From Bufo bufo (Eukaryota; Chordata; Amphibia; Anura; Bufonidae): a stretch of 64,000 nt of DNA. A program made the position numbers and the translations under genes. The stretch covers positions 46,344,323-46,408,322 of the forward strand of contig NC_053398.1 of the NCBI RefSeq assembly GCF_905171765.1. Direction: 5' to 3'. The notes under the pieces were generated by a model. That model was not told the origin of the DNA. It made no database searches and saw nothing but the letters and a program-made list of their open reading frames with translations. Below, in pieces: positions 23,599-49,600 of the stretch; within the stretch, counting starts at the first letter, position 1, and each line of letters begins with the position of its first letter.

Positions 23599-24545
23599 GG
23601 CTGGTTTCACACGGGCGTTGCGGAAAAATGTGCGGGTGCGTTGCGGGAACACCCGTGATTTTTCCGCACGAGTGCAAAACATTGTGATGCGTTTTGCACT
23701 CGCGTGAGAAAAATCGTGCATGTTTGGTACCCAAACCCGAACTTCTTCACAGAAGTTCGGGCTTGGGATCGGTGTTCTGTGGATTGTATTATTTTCCCTT
23801 ATAATATGGTTATAAGGGAAAATAATAGCATTCTGAATACAGAATGCAAAGTAAAATAGCACTGGAGGGGTTAAACAAAAATAAAAAATCATTTAACTCA
23901 CCTTAATCCACTTGCTCGCGTAGCTCGGCATCTCGTTGTGTCTCCTTTGATGAAGGACCTGTGATGACGTCACTCCGGTCATCACATGGTACGTCACATG
24001 ATCTTTTACCATGGTGATTCACCATGGTAAAAGATCATGTGACGTACCTTGTGATGACCGGAGTGACGTCATCACAGGTCCTTCATCAAAGGAGACACAA
24101 CGAGATGCCGGGCTACGCGAGCAAGTGGATTAAGGTGAGTTAAATGATTTTTTATTTTTGTTTAACCCCTCCAGTGCTATTTTACTTTGCATTCTGTATT
24201 CAGAATGCTATTATTTTCCCTTATAACCATGTTATAAGGGAAAATAATAATGATCGGGTCTCCATCCCGATCGTCTCCTAGCAACCGTGCGTGAAAATCG
24301 CACCGCAACCGCACTTGCTTGCGATTTTCACGCAACCCCATTCACTTCTATGGGGCCTGCGTTGCGTGAAAAACGCAGAATATAGAGCATACTGCGATTT
24401 TCACGCAACGCATAAGTGATGCGTGAAAATCACCGCTAATCTGAACAGCCCCATAGAAATGAATGGGTCCGGATTCAGTGCGGGTGCAATGCGTTCATCT
24501 CCCGCATTGCACCCGCGCGGAAAACTCGCCCATGTGAAAGGGGCC
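23599..24545. mobile_element. 947-bp foldback element (copy 2)
   Basis: Same architecture and orientation as 18132-19074. TTA at 23596-23598 and TTC at 24546-24548, so the duplication has decayed by one base. The centre is a near-perfect hairpin around TGACGTCACTCCGGTCATC with loop ACCATGGTGATTCACCATGG. Confidence 0.9.
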
Positions 24546-24792
24546 TTCATAAATCAGGCGCATCTTTGGGTCAGAAACTCAAATTTACGCCAGCTAGGGG
24601 CCACACCAGTTTCTTGTGGAAGTTATAGTAAATCCGTCGGGCTCTGATAGTGGGAGGAGCAGGACCTAAGACCTGTCCCTTTTTAGCAACATTTTTCTAA
24701 GCAGCTCAAAAAGTGGAAAATTATAGCACAAATATGTCATGCGCCACAATTTGCATCTTTTTAATGCCACAACAGTGGCATAAACACATTAA

Positions 24793-24977
24793 GGCTAGGG
24801 CTACATGGTGGCACTGGTCGCAGCCAGGATTGCAGAGTAGTGATGATACCATAAAAATGAATGGGATCGCTTTACTGCTGGATTTTTTGCGGCTTGCGCT
24901 GCGCTCCCATTCATTTCTATGCTAGCACCGCTACTCTGCAATCCTGGCAGCGACCAGTGTCACCAGGTATCCTTAGA
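24793..24977. mobile_element. About 185-bp foldback MITE
   Basis: AAGGCTAGGGCTACATGGTG at the left and CACCAGGTATCCTTA at the right, with arms GCACTGGTCGCAGCCAGGAT and ATCCTGGCAGCGACCAGTG inverted. TAA and TTA at the edges are of the 3-bp type. Confidence 0.75.
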
Positions 24978-25249
24978 CTTAACATTTCACCTCTAAAAAT
25001 AAAAAAAAAACAATAATGGTAAAAATGCATTTTTAAAAAGCAACACAACAGCAACGTGTCAACCCCACCTTAGGTTGCTCCCACCTAGGGTTGCACCGGG
25101 TATCGAATTATCGATACTTTTGTACCGGTATCAATTCGATACCAGGATTTGACATGTACAGATACTATGCTGCGCTACTGTGCAGCCTAGTATCAGAGAA
25201 CATGGTGCGCGTTGCTCTCAGGGGTAAAGGGGTCCTAACGCAATTTTCT
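24978..25249. other. Spacer with a possible hAT-like fragment
   Basis: AGGGTTGCACCGGGTATCGA near 25091 and the inverted GTATCGAATTATCGATAC resemble ends of a short DNA transposon, cut by the piggyBac insertion at 25250. Weakly supported. Confidence 0.3.
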
Positions 25250-25474
25250 TTAACCGCCTCCTGACCGCCTAACGCAGGGATGCGTCCTGCGGGCGGTCGG
25301 TTTGTTCCTCGTAGACGCATCGGCGCGTCATCTCGCGAGACGCGAGGTTACGCGCATAGCCTGCCCGCACATGCGCAGTGCGGGCCGGGAAAAGTCACAG
25401 GAGAAGTTCGTCACCAGCCTGCCAGCCAATGATCATCGCTGGCAGGTTGGTGACTTTTAAAAAAATCGAATCAC

Positions 25475-25522
25475 AAGCCATTTAACACATTATATTTATA
25501 AATATAATGTGTTAAATGGCTT
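25475..25522. repeat. 48-bp perfect palindrome in the piggyBac 5' region
   Basis: AAGCCATTTAACACATTATA onward reads identically on the opposite strand. Two other hairpins flank it: CCTGCCAGCCAATG / CATCGCTGGCAGG near 25418 and TCTGCTGGGTCC / GGTCCCAGCAGA near 25532. See the finding on structure conserved with 43520-45680. Confidence 0.9.
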
Positions 25523-26184
25523 CTGTGTTCTCTGCTGGGTCCTTTTCGTCGGTCGGTCCCAGCAGAGAGCACAGATCACAGTGAGTACACCAAGCACAAC
25601 ACATTTAGCCCCAGATCACCCCCCATCACCCCAATTAACCCCTTGATCACCCCTGTCAATCACTAGTGAAGGGGGAAAAAAGTGATCAGTGTAAACTGTC
25701 ACTTTTTTATTTTTTTCACCAGTATGGACTGTTAGGTTTAGATTAGTTTAGGTCCCTTTGTTAGGTAGTTAGCTTCAGTTAGCGCCCAGCCCACCGCACC
25801 GCAGTCACTGATTCGCTGATTAGCGTATCGCTAATCAGCATTGGTACTTTTATAGTATCTGTAAGTGATCAGAACTGATCACAGTCAGATCTATAATAGT
25901 ATTAGTGTCACCTTAGCTCGCCCTCCACCCAAAACGCAGTGTTTGCCCGATCAGTCGCCCACATGTGCGTTCACCCACGCCCGCCCCGCCGCAGTGATAA
26001 TTTTTTTATTTATTTTTATCACTGCACAATCACTACACAAGCGCTGCGGCGATAAAAAAATCAGTTTTGATATTTTTTATCAATCGCAGCGGCCTCCGGT
26101 ACTTCGCTAGCCTCCCATTTGTAAGACAGGCTTGCTTTTTTTCTTGGGTAGTCTCAGGGAATACCCCTAAATTTAGTTGACCAA

Positions 26185-28125
26185 ATGGCAAGGAAGGGGT
26201 ATTCTTCTGAAGAGGCCTACAGGATTCTGACCCAGTCGGATGAGGAATAGGAACCCTCATCTGATGAATCTAGCGGGTCAGAATATGAACCTGTAGAGAG
26301 CAGTGGCTCTCTGACCCAAAGTTCAGACGATGAGGTTGAGGTCCCTGATACCACCAGGAGTACCCGGCCCCGTGTTGCTAGACCACAGGTTGCGCAGGAT
26401 CCGCATCAAGGGCAGCAGAGTGGGGCTGGCGCTGTCGGATCACGTGGTGAGGCATACACCAGCAGCGCAGCCCTCCCTGGACCTAGTACCAGCACTGCCG
26501 TACAACATGGTGAAGTGGCGAGCACCAGAAGGGCAGTTGAAGCTGGTACGGTGGCACGTGCAGTAGTTTCCCCGTCGCAGCCACCGCACAGACAGGCCCG
26601 TAGAGCCCCTGAGGTGCTGGCAAATCCTGATTGGCAGCCCCCATCTTCAGCCGCACCAGTAGTTCCCCATTTCACCGCCCAGTCTGGAGTTCGGGTTGAG
26701 ACAGCTCAGATCGGATCGGCACTGGGGTTTTTTGAGCTGTTCTTGACTGCGGAGCTCTTTGACTTAGTCGTGGCAGAAAAAAGCCGGTATGCCACTCAAT
26801 TTATAGCCGCCAACCAGGGAAGCTTTTATGCCCAGTCTTTCCGGTGGAAACCCGTCCAAGTTTCCAAATTTAAAACTTTTCTGGGCCTTCTCCTCAACAT
26901 GGGCCTGACAAAAAAGCATGAATTGCGGTCATATTGGTCCACTAACCCAATTCATCACATGCCCATGTTCTCTGATGCCATGTCCAGGACACGATTTTAG
27001 ACCATCCTGCGTTTCCTGCACTTTAGTGACAACACCACCTCCCGTCCCAGAGGCCACCCAGCTTTTGACCGGCTCCACAAAATTCGGCCCCTCATAGACC
27101 ACTTTAACACCAAATTTGCAGATTTGTATTTCCCTGAGCAAAACATCTGCATAGACAAGTCCCTGATACATTTTACTGGGCGCCTTGGCTTCAAACAATA
27201 CATCCCAAGCAAGCGTGCCCGGTATGGGGTCAAATTGTATAAGCTCTGTGAAAGGGCCACAGGCTATATGCACAAATTTCGTGTCTATGAGGGTAAAGAT
27301 CAGACCCTGGAGCCGGTCGATTGCCCTGACTACCTGGGGAGCAGTGGGAAGACAGTCTGGGACTTGGTGTCACCCTTATTTGGCAAGGGGTACCACCTTT
27401 ATGTGAACAATTTTTACACAAGTGTGCCCCTCTTCAGGCATTTGTTTCTAGAACAGATTGGCTGCTGTGGCACCGCGCGACCTAGTCGACGGGGCTTCCC
27501 CCAACGGCTCGTTACCACCCGTCTTGCAAGGGGGGAGAGGGCTGCCTTGTGTAACGAAGAACTGCTCGCGGTGAAATGGAGAGACAAGCGTGACGTTTAC
27601 ATGCTCTCCTCCATTCACGCAGACACGACAATCCAAATTGAACGAGCAACCAGTGTCATTGAAAAGCCCCTCTCGGTCCACGACTATAATTTGCTCATGG
27701 GAGGGGTGGACTTCAATGACCAGATGTTGGCTCCTTATTTACTCTCCCGCAGGACCAGACGCTGGTATAAGAAGGTGTCTGTATACCTAATTCAATTGGC
27801 TATGTACAATAGTTTTGTTCTCTACAGTAAGGCTGGGAGAACAGGATCCTTCCTCAAATTTCAGGAACAGATCATCGAGAACCTCATGTATCCAGGAGGT
27901 TCCGTTGCCCCAACCACCAGTGGAGTGAGCAGTCTACACGAGCGACATTTCCCCAATGTCGTTGCTGGTACCTCAAACCAAGCGCCACCCCGAAAAAGAT
28001 GTTGTGTCTGTAGCAGGAGTGGAATAAGGCGTGACACCCGCTATTTCTGTCCTGACTGCCCTGACCACCCTGCCCTATGCTTAGGGGAGTGTTTCCGGAA
28101 GTACCACACACAGGTACACTATTAG
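26185..28125 (+). pseudogene. piggyBac transposase, nonsense-mutated
   Basis: A single frame of 646 codons with in-frame TAG at codon 22 (26248) and codon 272 (26998), otherwise intact. Start ATG at 26185 (MARKGYSSEEAY) precedes an acidic N-terminus. The DDE-type core shows the first Asp at 324 (NICIDKSL) and the Asp pair 509 and 512 (GGVDFNDQM). The second catalytic position is changed to Asn at 408 (YVNNFYTS where the family has VDNFYTS), a G-to-A change. The C-terminus is a cysteine-rich zinc domain (about 606-640, CCVCSRSG ... CPDCPDHPALC). The C-terminal half would need a downstream start to be made, and would lack one catalytic Asp. Confidence 0.92.
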
Positions 28126-28954
28126 TATACGGATTGCGTGACACAGGACAGGCACACAGGGGTCTTAGGGCCCTTTCACTCACAGCTGCTGCAAACCTCT
28201 CCTTTCACCTGGGACAAAGTGCATAATGTACTTCGCCACATCTCTGGGCGATTTGCGCTTTGCACATTGTCCCATGGGGAAGGAGAGGTTTGTCCTATAA
28301 AAAGGTAAAAACAAAAATCACAGGTAAGCAAAAAAGTTAATGTTCCAAAAGTTCAATAAAGTTTATAAAAGTTAATGTTCTGTTTCAAATGTTATATAAA
28401 GTTAATGTTAATAAATTGATTGCGTTGCGGCCTGTTTTTTTACCTTCTAGGTGGACAAACTGATGAACCAGCTGCAGCACTGATGTGCATTCTGACAGAA
28501 GCATTGCGCTGCTGTCGGATTACACAAAAGTCGGTGTATGCGGCGCTGCAAGACGAGATTTCTCCTCTGCAGTAAAAAAGATACGTTTGCCGAGGCTTAT
28601 GAGCTGAGGGGCGGTGTTCATATGCTTTGGCAAACATTTAAAAAAATAAAAAATAAAAATTCCGGCAATGATTTATTCATCCACATCGATTGATGTGAAT
28701 GGAGAAATCAGGTTTGCCAGGGCATACGGGCTGAGTGGGTTTGGATGTTGGGCAGAGCTCCTATGTCCTGGCAGACGCCTTTCCCCTCCTTTTTTTTTTT
28801 TTGCACATTTTTTGGCAGAGATTTTTTCATCCACATTGATCGATGCGAATGAAGAAATCTGTGCCGTTCATTTTTTCTTTCAGCCAAGAGGCTGAACGAA
28901 AAAAAAAAAAAATATCATTACCCGTATGCTCAATATAAGGAGAATAGCAGAAAC

Positions 28955-30055
28955 TCCTAATGCTGTGGAGACCCTCAAATGCCAGGGCAGTACAAACACC
29001 CCACAAATGACCCCATTTTGGAAAGAAGACACCCCAAGGTATTCGCTGAGGGGCATATTGAGTCCATGAAAGATTGAACTTTTTGTCCCAAGTTAGCGGA
29101 AATAGAGACTTTGTGAGAAAAAACAAAAAAATAAATCTATTTCCGCTAACTTGTGCCAAAAAGAAAAAATATATTCTAGGAACTCGCCATGCCCCTCACG
29201 GAATACCTTGGGGTCTTCTTTACAAAATGGGGTCACTTGTGGGGTATTTATACTGCCCTGGCATTTTAGGGGCCCTAAAGCGTGAGAAGTAGTTTGGAAT
29301 CCAAATGCGTAAAAAATGCCATGTGAAATCCTAAAGATACTCATTGGAATTTGGGCCCCTTTGTGCACCTAGGCTGCAAAAAAGTGTCACACATGTGGTA
29401 TCGCCGTACTCAGGAGAAGTAGGGCAATGTGTTTTGGGGTGTATTTTTACATATACCCATGCTGGGTGAGATAAATCTCTGTAAAATGACAACTTTGTAT
29501 AAAAAAAAAATGGGAAAAGTTGTCTTTTACAGAGATATTTATCTCACCCAGCATGGGTATATGTAAAAATACACCCCAAAACACATTGCCCTACTTCTCC
29601 TGAGTACGGCGATACCACATGTGTGACACTTTTTTGCAGCCTAGGTGCACAAAGGGGCCAAAATTCCAATGAGTACTTTTAGGATTTCACAGGGCATTTT
29701 TACGCATTTGGATTCCAAACTACTTCTCACGCTTTAGGGCCCCTAAAATGCAAGGGCAGTATAAATACCCCACATGTGACCCCATTTTGGAAAGAAGACA
29801 CCCCAAGGTATTCCGTGAGGGGTATGGTGAGTTCATGTAAAATTTTATTTTTTGTCACAAGTTAGTGGAATATGAGACTTTGTAAGAAAAAAAGAAAAAA
29901 ATTAGATCATTTTCCGCTAACTTGTGACAAAAAATAAAAACTTCCATGAACTCACTATGCCCATCAGCGAATACTTTAGGGTGTCTACTTTCCGAAATGG
30001 GGTCATTTGTGGGGTGTTTCTACTGTCTGGGCATTGTAGAACCTCAGGAAACATG
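28955..30055. repeat. 1.1-kb palindrome in the piggyBac 3' region
   Basis: Centre near 29507 (GTATAAAAAAAAAATGGG). Arms pair over about 550 bp each: TGGGTGAGATAAAT / ATTTATCTCACCCA, GGTATCGCCGTACTC / GAGTACGGCGATACC, GGCCCTAAAGCGTGAGAAG / CTTCTCACGCTTTAGGGCC, and GACCCCATTTTGGAAAGAAG with its complement. AGTTAGCGGAAAT-type motifs recur within each arm. Non-coding. Confidence 0.85.
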
Positions 30056-30483
30056 ACAGGTGCTTAGAAAGTCAAAGTGCGTAAATTAATTTTTTTGCAC
30101 CATAGTTTGTAAACGCTATAACTTTTACCCAAACCAATAAATATACACTTATTGCATTTTTTTTTTATCAAAGACATATAGAACAATACATTTTGAGAAA
30201 AATGTATATAGAAATGTAGTTTTATTTGAAAAATTTTACAACAGAAAGTGAAAAATGTCATTTTTTTGCAAAAAAATCGTTAAATTTCGATTAATAACAA
30301 AAAAAGTAAAAATGTCAGCAGCAATGAAATACCACCAAATGAAAGCTCTATTAGTGAGAAGAAAAGGAGGTAAAATACATTTGGGTGGTAAGTTGTATGA
30401 CCAAGCAATAAACCGCGTGAAAGTAGTGTAGGTCAGAAGTGTAAAAAGTGGTCTGGTCATTTTTTGGGGGGGGGGGGGGGGGG

Positions 30484-31255
30484 CGGGGGGTTATTCACAA
30501 TTTTAGAAGCAATTTTTGTGGGGTTTTTTTAGGCAGAAAACAAAATGCAACACAAACGTGTTTCTTTGTAGTGGTGTTTTTCCTTCATGCTTTGTGTACA
30601 TGGAGTTTGGCTTTTTATGGCAATCCATAGACCATGTTTTTTTTGCTTGTCAATGTCCCCATCAGATGGCGGTGGTGCACTAAAACATGCTATTTGTAAA
30701 AAGGCATGTAATAATAAAAACACTGGCATTATGTGTGGTTTCCTCTGAAACCATGAAATCTCTTCTGCCATCAACACAAAATAAGTCTGCAGGAGTCTCA
30801 AAGAAGAACTCCTCGGGCCGGGTTCCCATGACCGTTTCCTTTTCCGTTCTTCTAATCCGTCAGAAGAACAGAAAATAAAATACAAAGAAACAGATCTATT
30901 ATTTGGAGGATCAGTTGGGCTTATTCTGCATCTGTTAGTTCTCTCTGAGTCCATGAAGGACTTTTTCTCCCGTCAAAAATAACGGATCTCAGACAGAAAT
31001 GACTAAAAGGGAGGCAAAATAAGCATAACGAATGCTCAAAATAATGGATCCGTTATTTTTTCTGTTCTTCTGACAGATCAGATGAACGGAAAACTAAACA
31101 GTGATGTAAATCCAGCCTAACTTGGCCTGTGCATATTTTTATCCAGTAAAATTGGAAATAGGTAACCCTACACGGAAGGCTAAACAGCTGCATGTGGTTT
31201 GTGGAGTGGAAGTTCTACAATCAGAATTGGCTGTGGCAATAAATAAAAATATTGT
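30484..31255. other. tmem80 3' flank with a foldback fragment
   Basis: 30840-31119 contains ATCCGTCAGAAGAACAGAAA and its inverted partner TCTGTTCTTCTGACAGATCA, ending in GATGTAAATCCAGCC, a degenerate foldback MITE. No gene seen elsewhere. Confidence 0.5.
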
Positions 31256-31640
31256 AAAAGGGGTATTCCGGTTATATGAAGTTCAGAATAGGAGATAACC
31301 TCATAATCCTACCGCTGAGACCTCCACTAATCATGAGATCGGGGGCCCCGTACCCCCGCTGGGCACATGCGCAGCCGCTCCATTCATTTCGATGAGAATT
31401 TTGGAGATGAGCGAGAGCTGTACTCGGCTATCTCTGGAACTCCCATAGAAGTGAATGGAGCGGCTGCGCACATGCCAGGAGATCACATAAGACAGGGATC
31501 AACAACCTTCGGCAAGCCGGCTACTGTGACACTAGACAGTCCCAGCATGCACACTTACTCGGCTGTTCTTGTAACTCCTATAGATGTAATGGGATCCTGG
31601 GAGTTGTAGTTGCAGAACAGCTGGAGTGCTGATCCCTGAC
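31256..31640. mobile_element. Foldback fragments
   Basis: AAAGGGGTATTCCGGTTATAT is the left end of the family seen complete at 35253-35620; the right end is missing. 31495-31640 is a second, hairpin type: GATCAACAACCTTCGGC, GTCCCAGCATGCACAC, CCTGGGAGTTGTAGTTGCAG and AGTGCTGATCCC, like 32732-32882. Confidence 0.6.
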
Positions 31641-31950
31641 ATAAGAGAAGGCTATTCTGAGATGTATATTAGCCTCCACTGTCTTATGGGCATGACGCAG
31701 TCACATATTAGGAGACTCAACCGTCCGAATTGATACATTTTCCTCATCAAATCATCAAAATAAAATAATGCAATTTTACTGCCACCCAAGGAGGCGTCTT
31801 ATTTCATATTGCCCCCCCCCCCAATGCTTCCAGTCCATTACTAACTATTCGAGCCCTGAAAAAAGGAACTGTACAGAATTTTCTTGCCCTTTTCAAAAGT
31901 CACTTTCCAAACACCAGAATAAATAACTTTATCCCAAAAAGTGGTTTCCT
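31641..31950. other. tmem80 downstream region
   Basis: Would hold the 3' untranslated region on the minus strand. No AATAAA on that strand was found in this interval, so the cleavage site is not placed. A C10 run is near 31811. Confidence 0.4.
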
Positions 31951-45856
<13,906 letters not shown>

Positions 45857-46673
45857 ATTCCTCAGACATTCGGGAGATCTCGGCTTTTTCCGCCACAGGC
45901 ACAAAGTAACTGCGCCGGAAATAGGCGGCCATGTTGGTTAAGGGCAAACCTACTTCGCTATGACATTACTAGGAAGTCCTTCACGGAGAGATTCATTTCC
46001 GCGCCGCTTTAATGCTCTATTGATAGGAGAAGAGGTTTCCGATGGTTTTGAACACCTAGAAAAGCAGAGACAGCTGATGGTAGTATCCAAATCCTCATGC
46101 GCCGTAAGGTCCTTATGACGACAGTGGGTCAGGTGACATGCTAAAGTCACGTGGGTTTGAAGCAGAGACGGGACGTCCCAGCAGGGTAATAGCTGCATCT
46201 CATTCTCATGCGCTGTGCTAATAAACATTAGTAATATATAGAATAGTAACTAAGCCTAATGATGGTGTTTATAGTCGGGTCACTTTGGAATTGAGGCTCC
46301 GACTGTCACATGACGCTGTGACGTCACAAGGTCCTTATGGCGCATGGCATTTAGACTCCGGGTCTCCAATATGGCGGCCCCCGAACATTCTCGTCATGGA
46401 ATCGCAGGACTTCTTTGTTCCAGGCATGCGCAGTAAAGGTCACGTTCGGGCGCCTTCCTTCGTCGCGGTAGCCATTTTCGGTGTGAATCGGCTTTACTCG
46501 GTGGTTTCCGTGAGCGGGGGCTGAATCCCATCCGGAGTGCTCGGGAGTTTCCGGAGACCATCGGGTCTTTTCGTTGTATACATTTTACTTCGCGTTCCGG
46601 AAAGGGTGTTCGGGTGTTACCGAGGTCTAAGTTTCGTGTCTTTCCGGAATTGGGTTCGGTTGTTTCCGGATGC
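45857..46673. promoter_or_regulatory. Shared divergent promoter of tmem80 and deaf1
   Basis: 817 bp separate the two start codons; CpG-rich and without TATA near either gene. Visible sites: YY1-like AATATGGCGGC at 46368, AATATGGCG overlapping the tmem80 ATG, and CATGGCCGCC on the minus strand near 45930; palindromic CRE TGACGTCA at 46319; E-box CACGTG at 46148; ETS-type TTCCGG at four places in 46549-46668. Eight TTCG motifs lie on the plus strand between 46445 and 46658. Sites are motif matches only. Confidence 0.75.
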
Positions 46674-49600
46674 ATGGATGAAACTCAAGCCTCCCGACTT
46701 GGTTTATCAGAAGCAGCGGCGGCAGTGGCTGCTGTAGCGGCGGCTGTACGAGATGGACCGGAGGTAACTTCGGTCACTGTCATGACTGGGCCTGATGGTA
46801 GAAATGCAACGGGGAATGGGTATACAGGTAAGTAGTTCTGGTGTCATACTGCTGACCGGCCACTAGATGGAACTGTAACCTCTGCTCTTCCCTATAGGGT
46901 TTCCCCCTTGTAATATAATGTTCACCACAAGATGGAGCTAGTGTGTGCGGAGCTTACAGTGCAGCCTGGCACCTGACGTTAGGTCATGGTTCACACTGAT
47001 CATGTGGAGCTGCGGTAACTGACGGCTCAAAGTATGATGCAGGGGTCAGCAACCTTCAGCTGCTGTGAAGCTACAACACCCAGCGGGCTCCATTTATTTC
47101 CACAGGAGTTCAGAGAACAATTGAGCTGGTGTGCATACTGAGAGTTGTAGTTTCAGAACAGCTGGAGTGCGGAGGTTGCTGAACCTCATGATGATTTATC
47201 ACCATTGAAAAACCCCTGCTGGATTATGAGCCCTGAGGAAGGTGGCGGCCCGTCAGAGGCGCGCGCTCTACCCTTACAGATATAGGTGGGTGATTTATCA
47301 AACTGGTTGCCCATAGCAACCAATCAGATTCCACCTTTCATTTTGGACAGCTCCTTTGAAAAATGAAAGAAGGAATCTGATTGGTTGCTATGGGCAACTG
47401 AGCCAGTTCTACTTTCCACCAGTTTGATAAATGACCCCAATAATTGTCAGTCATCGGGGGAGCTTTACCGAAACGGGTGTAAAGGAAAACTGGTTTAGTT
47501 GCCCATAGCAACCAATCAGATTTCACCTTTCATTTTCCAAAGGAGCTGTCCAAAATGAAAAGTGGAATCTGGTTGCTATGGGCAACTAAGCCAGTTCTAC
47601 TTTACACCAGTCTTGGTAAATCCCCTCCATTGTGTGAGACCACTCTCCAGGCTCCTCATAACTTGGGATTAAGCCTGTGCCCGCACCTGCTGTGGATTTA
47701 CATGCGGCAGATCTGCAGCGTTGTACGGTACCAACAAAGTGGATTTTAAGGGTATGACCACGCGTCGCTGCCGTGTCCCGCTGTTCAGTGGGACTGTATT
47801 AATAATGGCCGCTGGGCACCTTCAATACAGTGCGGCCTTTAGTAATACAGTGCGGTTTCATTAGCTTAATTAGAGCCCGCTGCATCCCTTTCGGACACGC
47901 GGTCACAGCCATGACAAAACCGTGGCGTTTGGGACACGGCCGCGCGGCTATCAAGAACGAATGAGACGGCACTGTTTAGACCGGGCTGCATTGTTAATGG
48001 CCGCGCTGTATTGCAGGATACGTGTGACCATTAACAATGCAGAACGGCTAAACAGCGCTGTCTCATTGGTTTAATTACAGCCCGACCGCGCGTGGTCCTA
48101 CCTTAAGAATACAACCGCACAGCGCTGCCATAGGAGCGGCCGCCGCTCTAATGAAACTAATTAGAGCCGCACTGTTCAGTAGGGCCGGTATTTGACCAGA
48201 GCACGGCCACTTATCAACCGCCATCGTGTCACAATTTCATTAGATCACGGGCATTTTTCTCTTTTATTTTATTTTTATGGTTCCCACAGGTGTCCGAAGA
48301 AGAACTGGGAAATAAGTCCTAGAAAAGCAGAGTAAGCTTATTGTATCCAGAACCTCCCGATCTCTCTACTGGGGCGACGCCGGCTTGTTGTTTGTATCTA
48401 GGGGTGACGCCGGCTTGTTGTTTGTATCTAGGGGTGACCCCGGCTTGTTGTTTGTATCTAGGGGTGACCCCGGCTTGTTGTTTGTATCTAGGGGTGACGC
48501 CGGCTTGTTTGTATCTAGGGGTGACCCCGGCTTGTTGTTTGTATCTAGGGGTGACGCCGGCTTGTTGTTTGTATCTAGGGGTGACGCCGGCTTGTTGTTT
48601 GTATCTAGGGGTGACCCCGGCTTGTTTGTATCTAGGGGTGACCCCGGCTTGTTGTTTGTATCTAGGGGTGACGCCGGCTTGCTGTTTGTAGCTAGGGGTG
48701 ACGCCGGCTTGTTGTTTGTATCTAGGGGTGACCCCGGCTTGTTGTTTGTATCTAGGGGTGACGCCGGCTTGTTGTTTGTATCTAGGGGTGACGCCGGCTT
48801 GTTGTTTGTATCTAGGGGTGACCCCGGCTTGTTGTTTGTATCTAGGGGTGACGCCGGCTTGTTTGTATCTAGGGGTGACCCCGGCTTGTTGTTTGTATCT
48901 AGGGGTGACGCCGGCTTGCTGTTTGTAGCTAGGGGTGACGCCGGCTTGTTGTTTGTAGCTAGGGGTGACCCCGGCTTGTTGTTTGTATCTAGGGGTGACG
49001 CCGGCTTGTTGTTTGTATCTAGGGGTGACGCCGGCTTGTTGTTTGTATCTAGGGGTGACCCCGGCTTGTTGTTTGTATCTAGGGGTGACGCCGGCTTGTT
49101 TGTATCTAGGGGTGACCCCGGCTTGTTGTTTGTATCTAGGGGTGACGCCGGCTTGTTGTTTGTATCTAGGGGTGACGCCGGCTTGTTGTTTGTATCTAGG
49201 GGTGACCCCGGCTTGTTGTTTGTATCTAGGGGTGACGCCGGCTTGTTTGTATCTAGGGGTGACCCCGGCTTGTTGTTTGTATCTAGGGGTGACGCCGGCT
49301 TGCTGTTTGTAGCTAGGGGTGACGCCGGCTTGTTGTTTGTATCTAGGGGTGACCCCGGCTTGTTGTTTGTATCTAGGGGTGACCCCGGCTTGTTGTTTGT
49401 ATCTAGGGGTGACGCCGGCTTGCTGTTTGTATCTAGGGGTGACGCCGGCTTGTTGTTTGTATCTAGGGGCGACGCCGTCTTGTTGTTTGTAGCTAGGGGT
49501 GACCCCGGCTTGCTGTTTGTATCTAGGGGTGACCCCGGCTTGCTGTTTGTATCTAGGGGTGACGCCGGCTAGCTGTTTGTATCTAGGGGTGACGCCGGCT

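Larger units (their letters stand above)
25250..30465 (+). mobile_element. Degenerate piggyBac transposon
   Basis: Left end TTAACCGCCTCCTGACCGCC. The right part up to GTAAAAAGTGGTCTGGTC matches the last 60 bp of the derivative at 43520-45680, but the final 25 or so bases with the terminal repeat and TTAA are replaced by a G-run (30466-30483). Order: hairpin-rich 5' region (25250-25600), transposase remnant (26185-28125), then 2.3 kb of non-coding DNA dominated by a 1.1-kb palindrome. With a dead enzyme and a lost terminus the copy should be immobile. Confidence 0.9.

Noticed and set aside
26929..27681. Minus-strand frames opposite the piggyBac transposase
   Set aside because: Shadows of the plus-strand transposase, without family resemblance.
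46614..46673. Upstream in-frame ATG for deaf1 at 46614
   Set aside because: The 20 added residues do not resemble the family; ATG 46674 gives the expected short N-terminus before the alanine-rich stretch. Not fully excluded.
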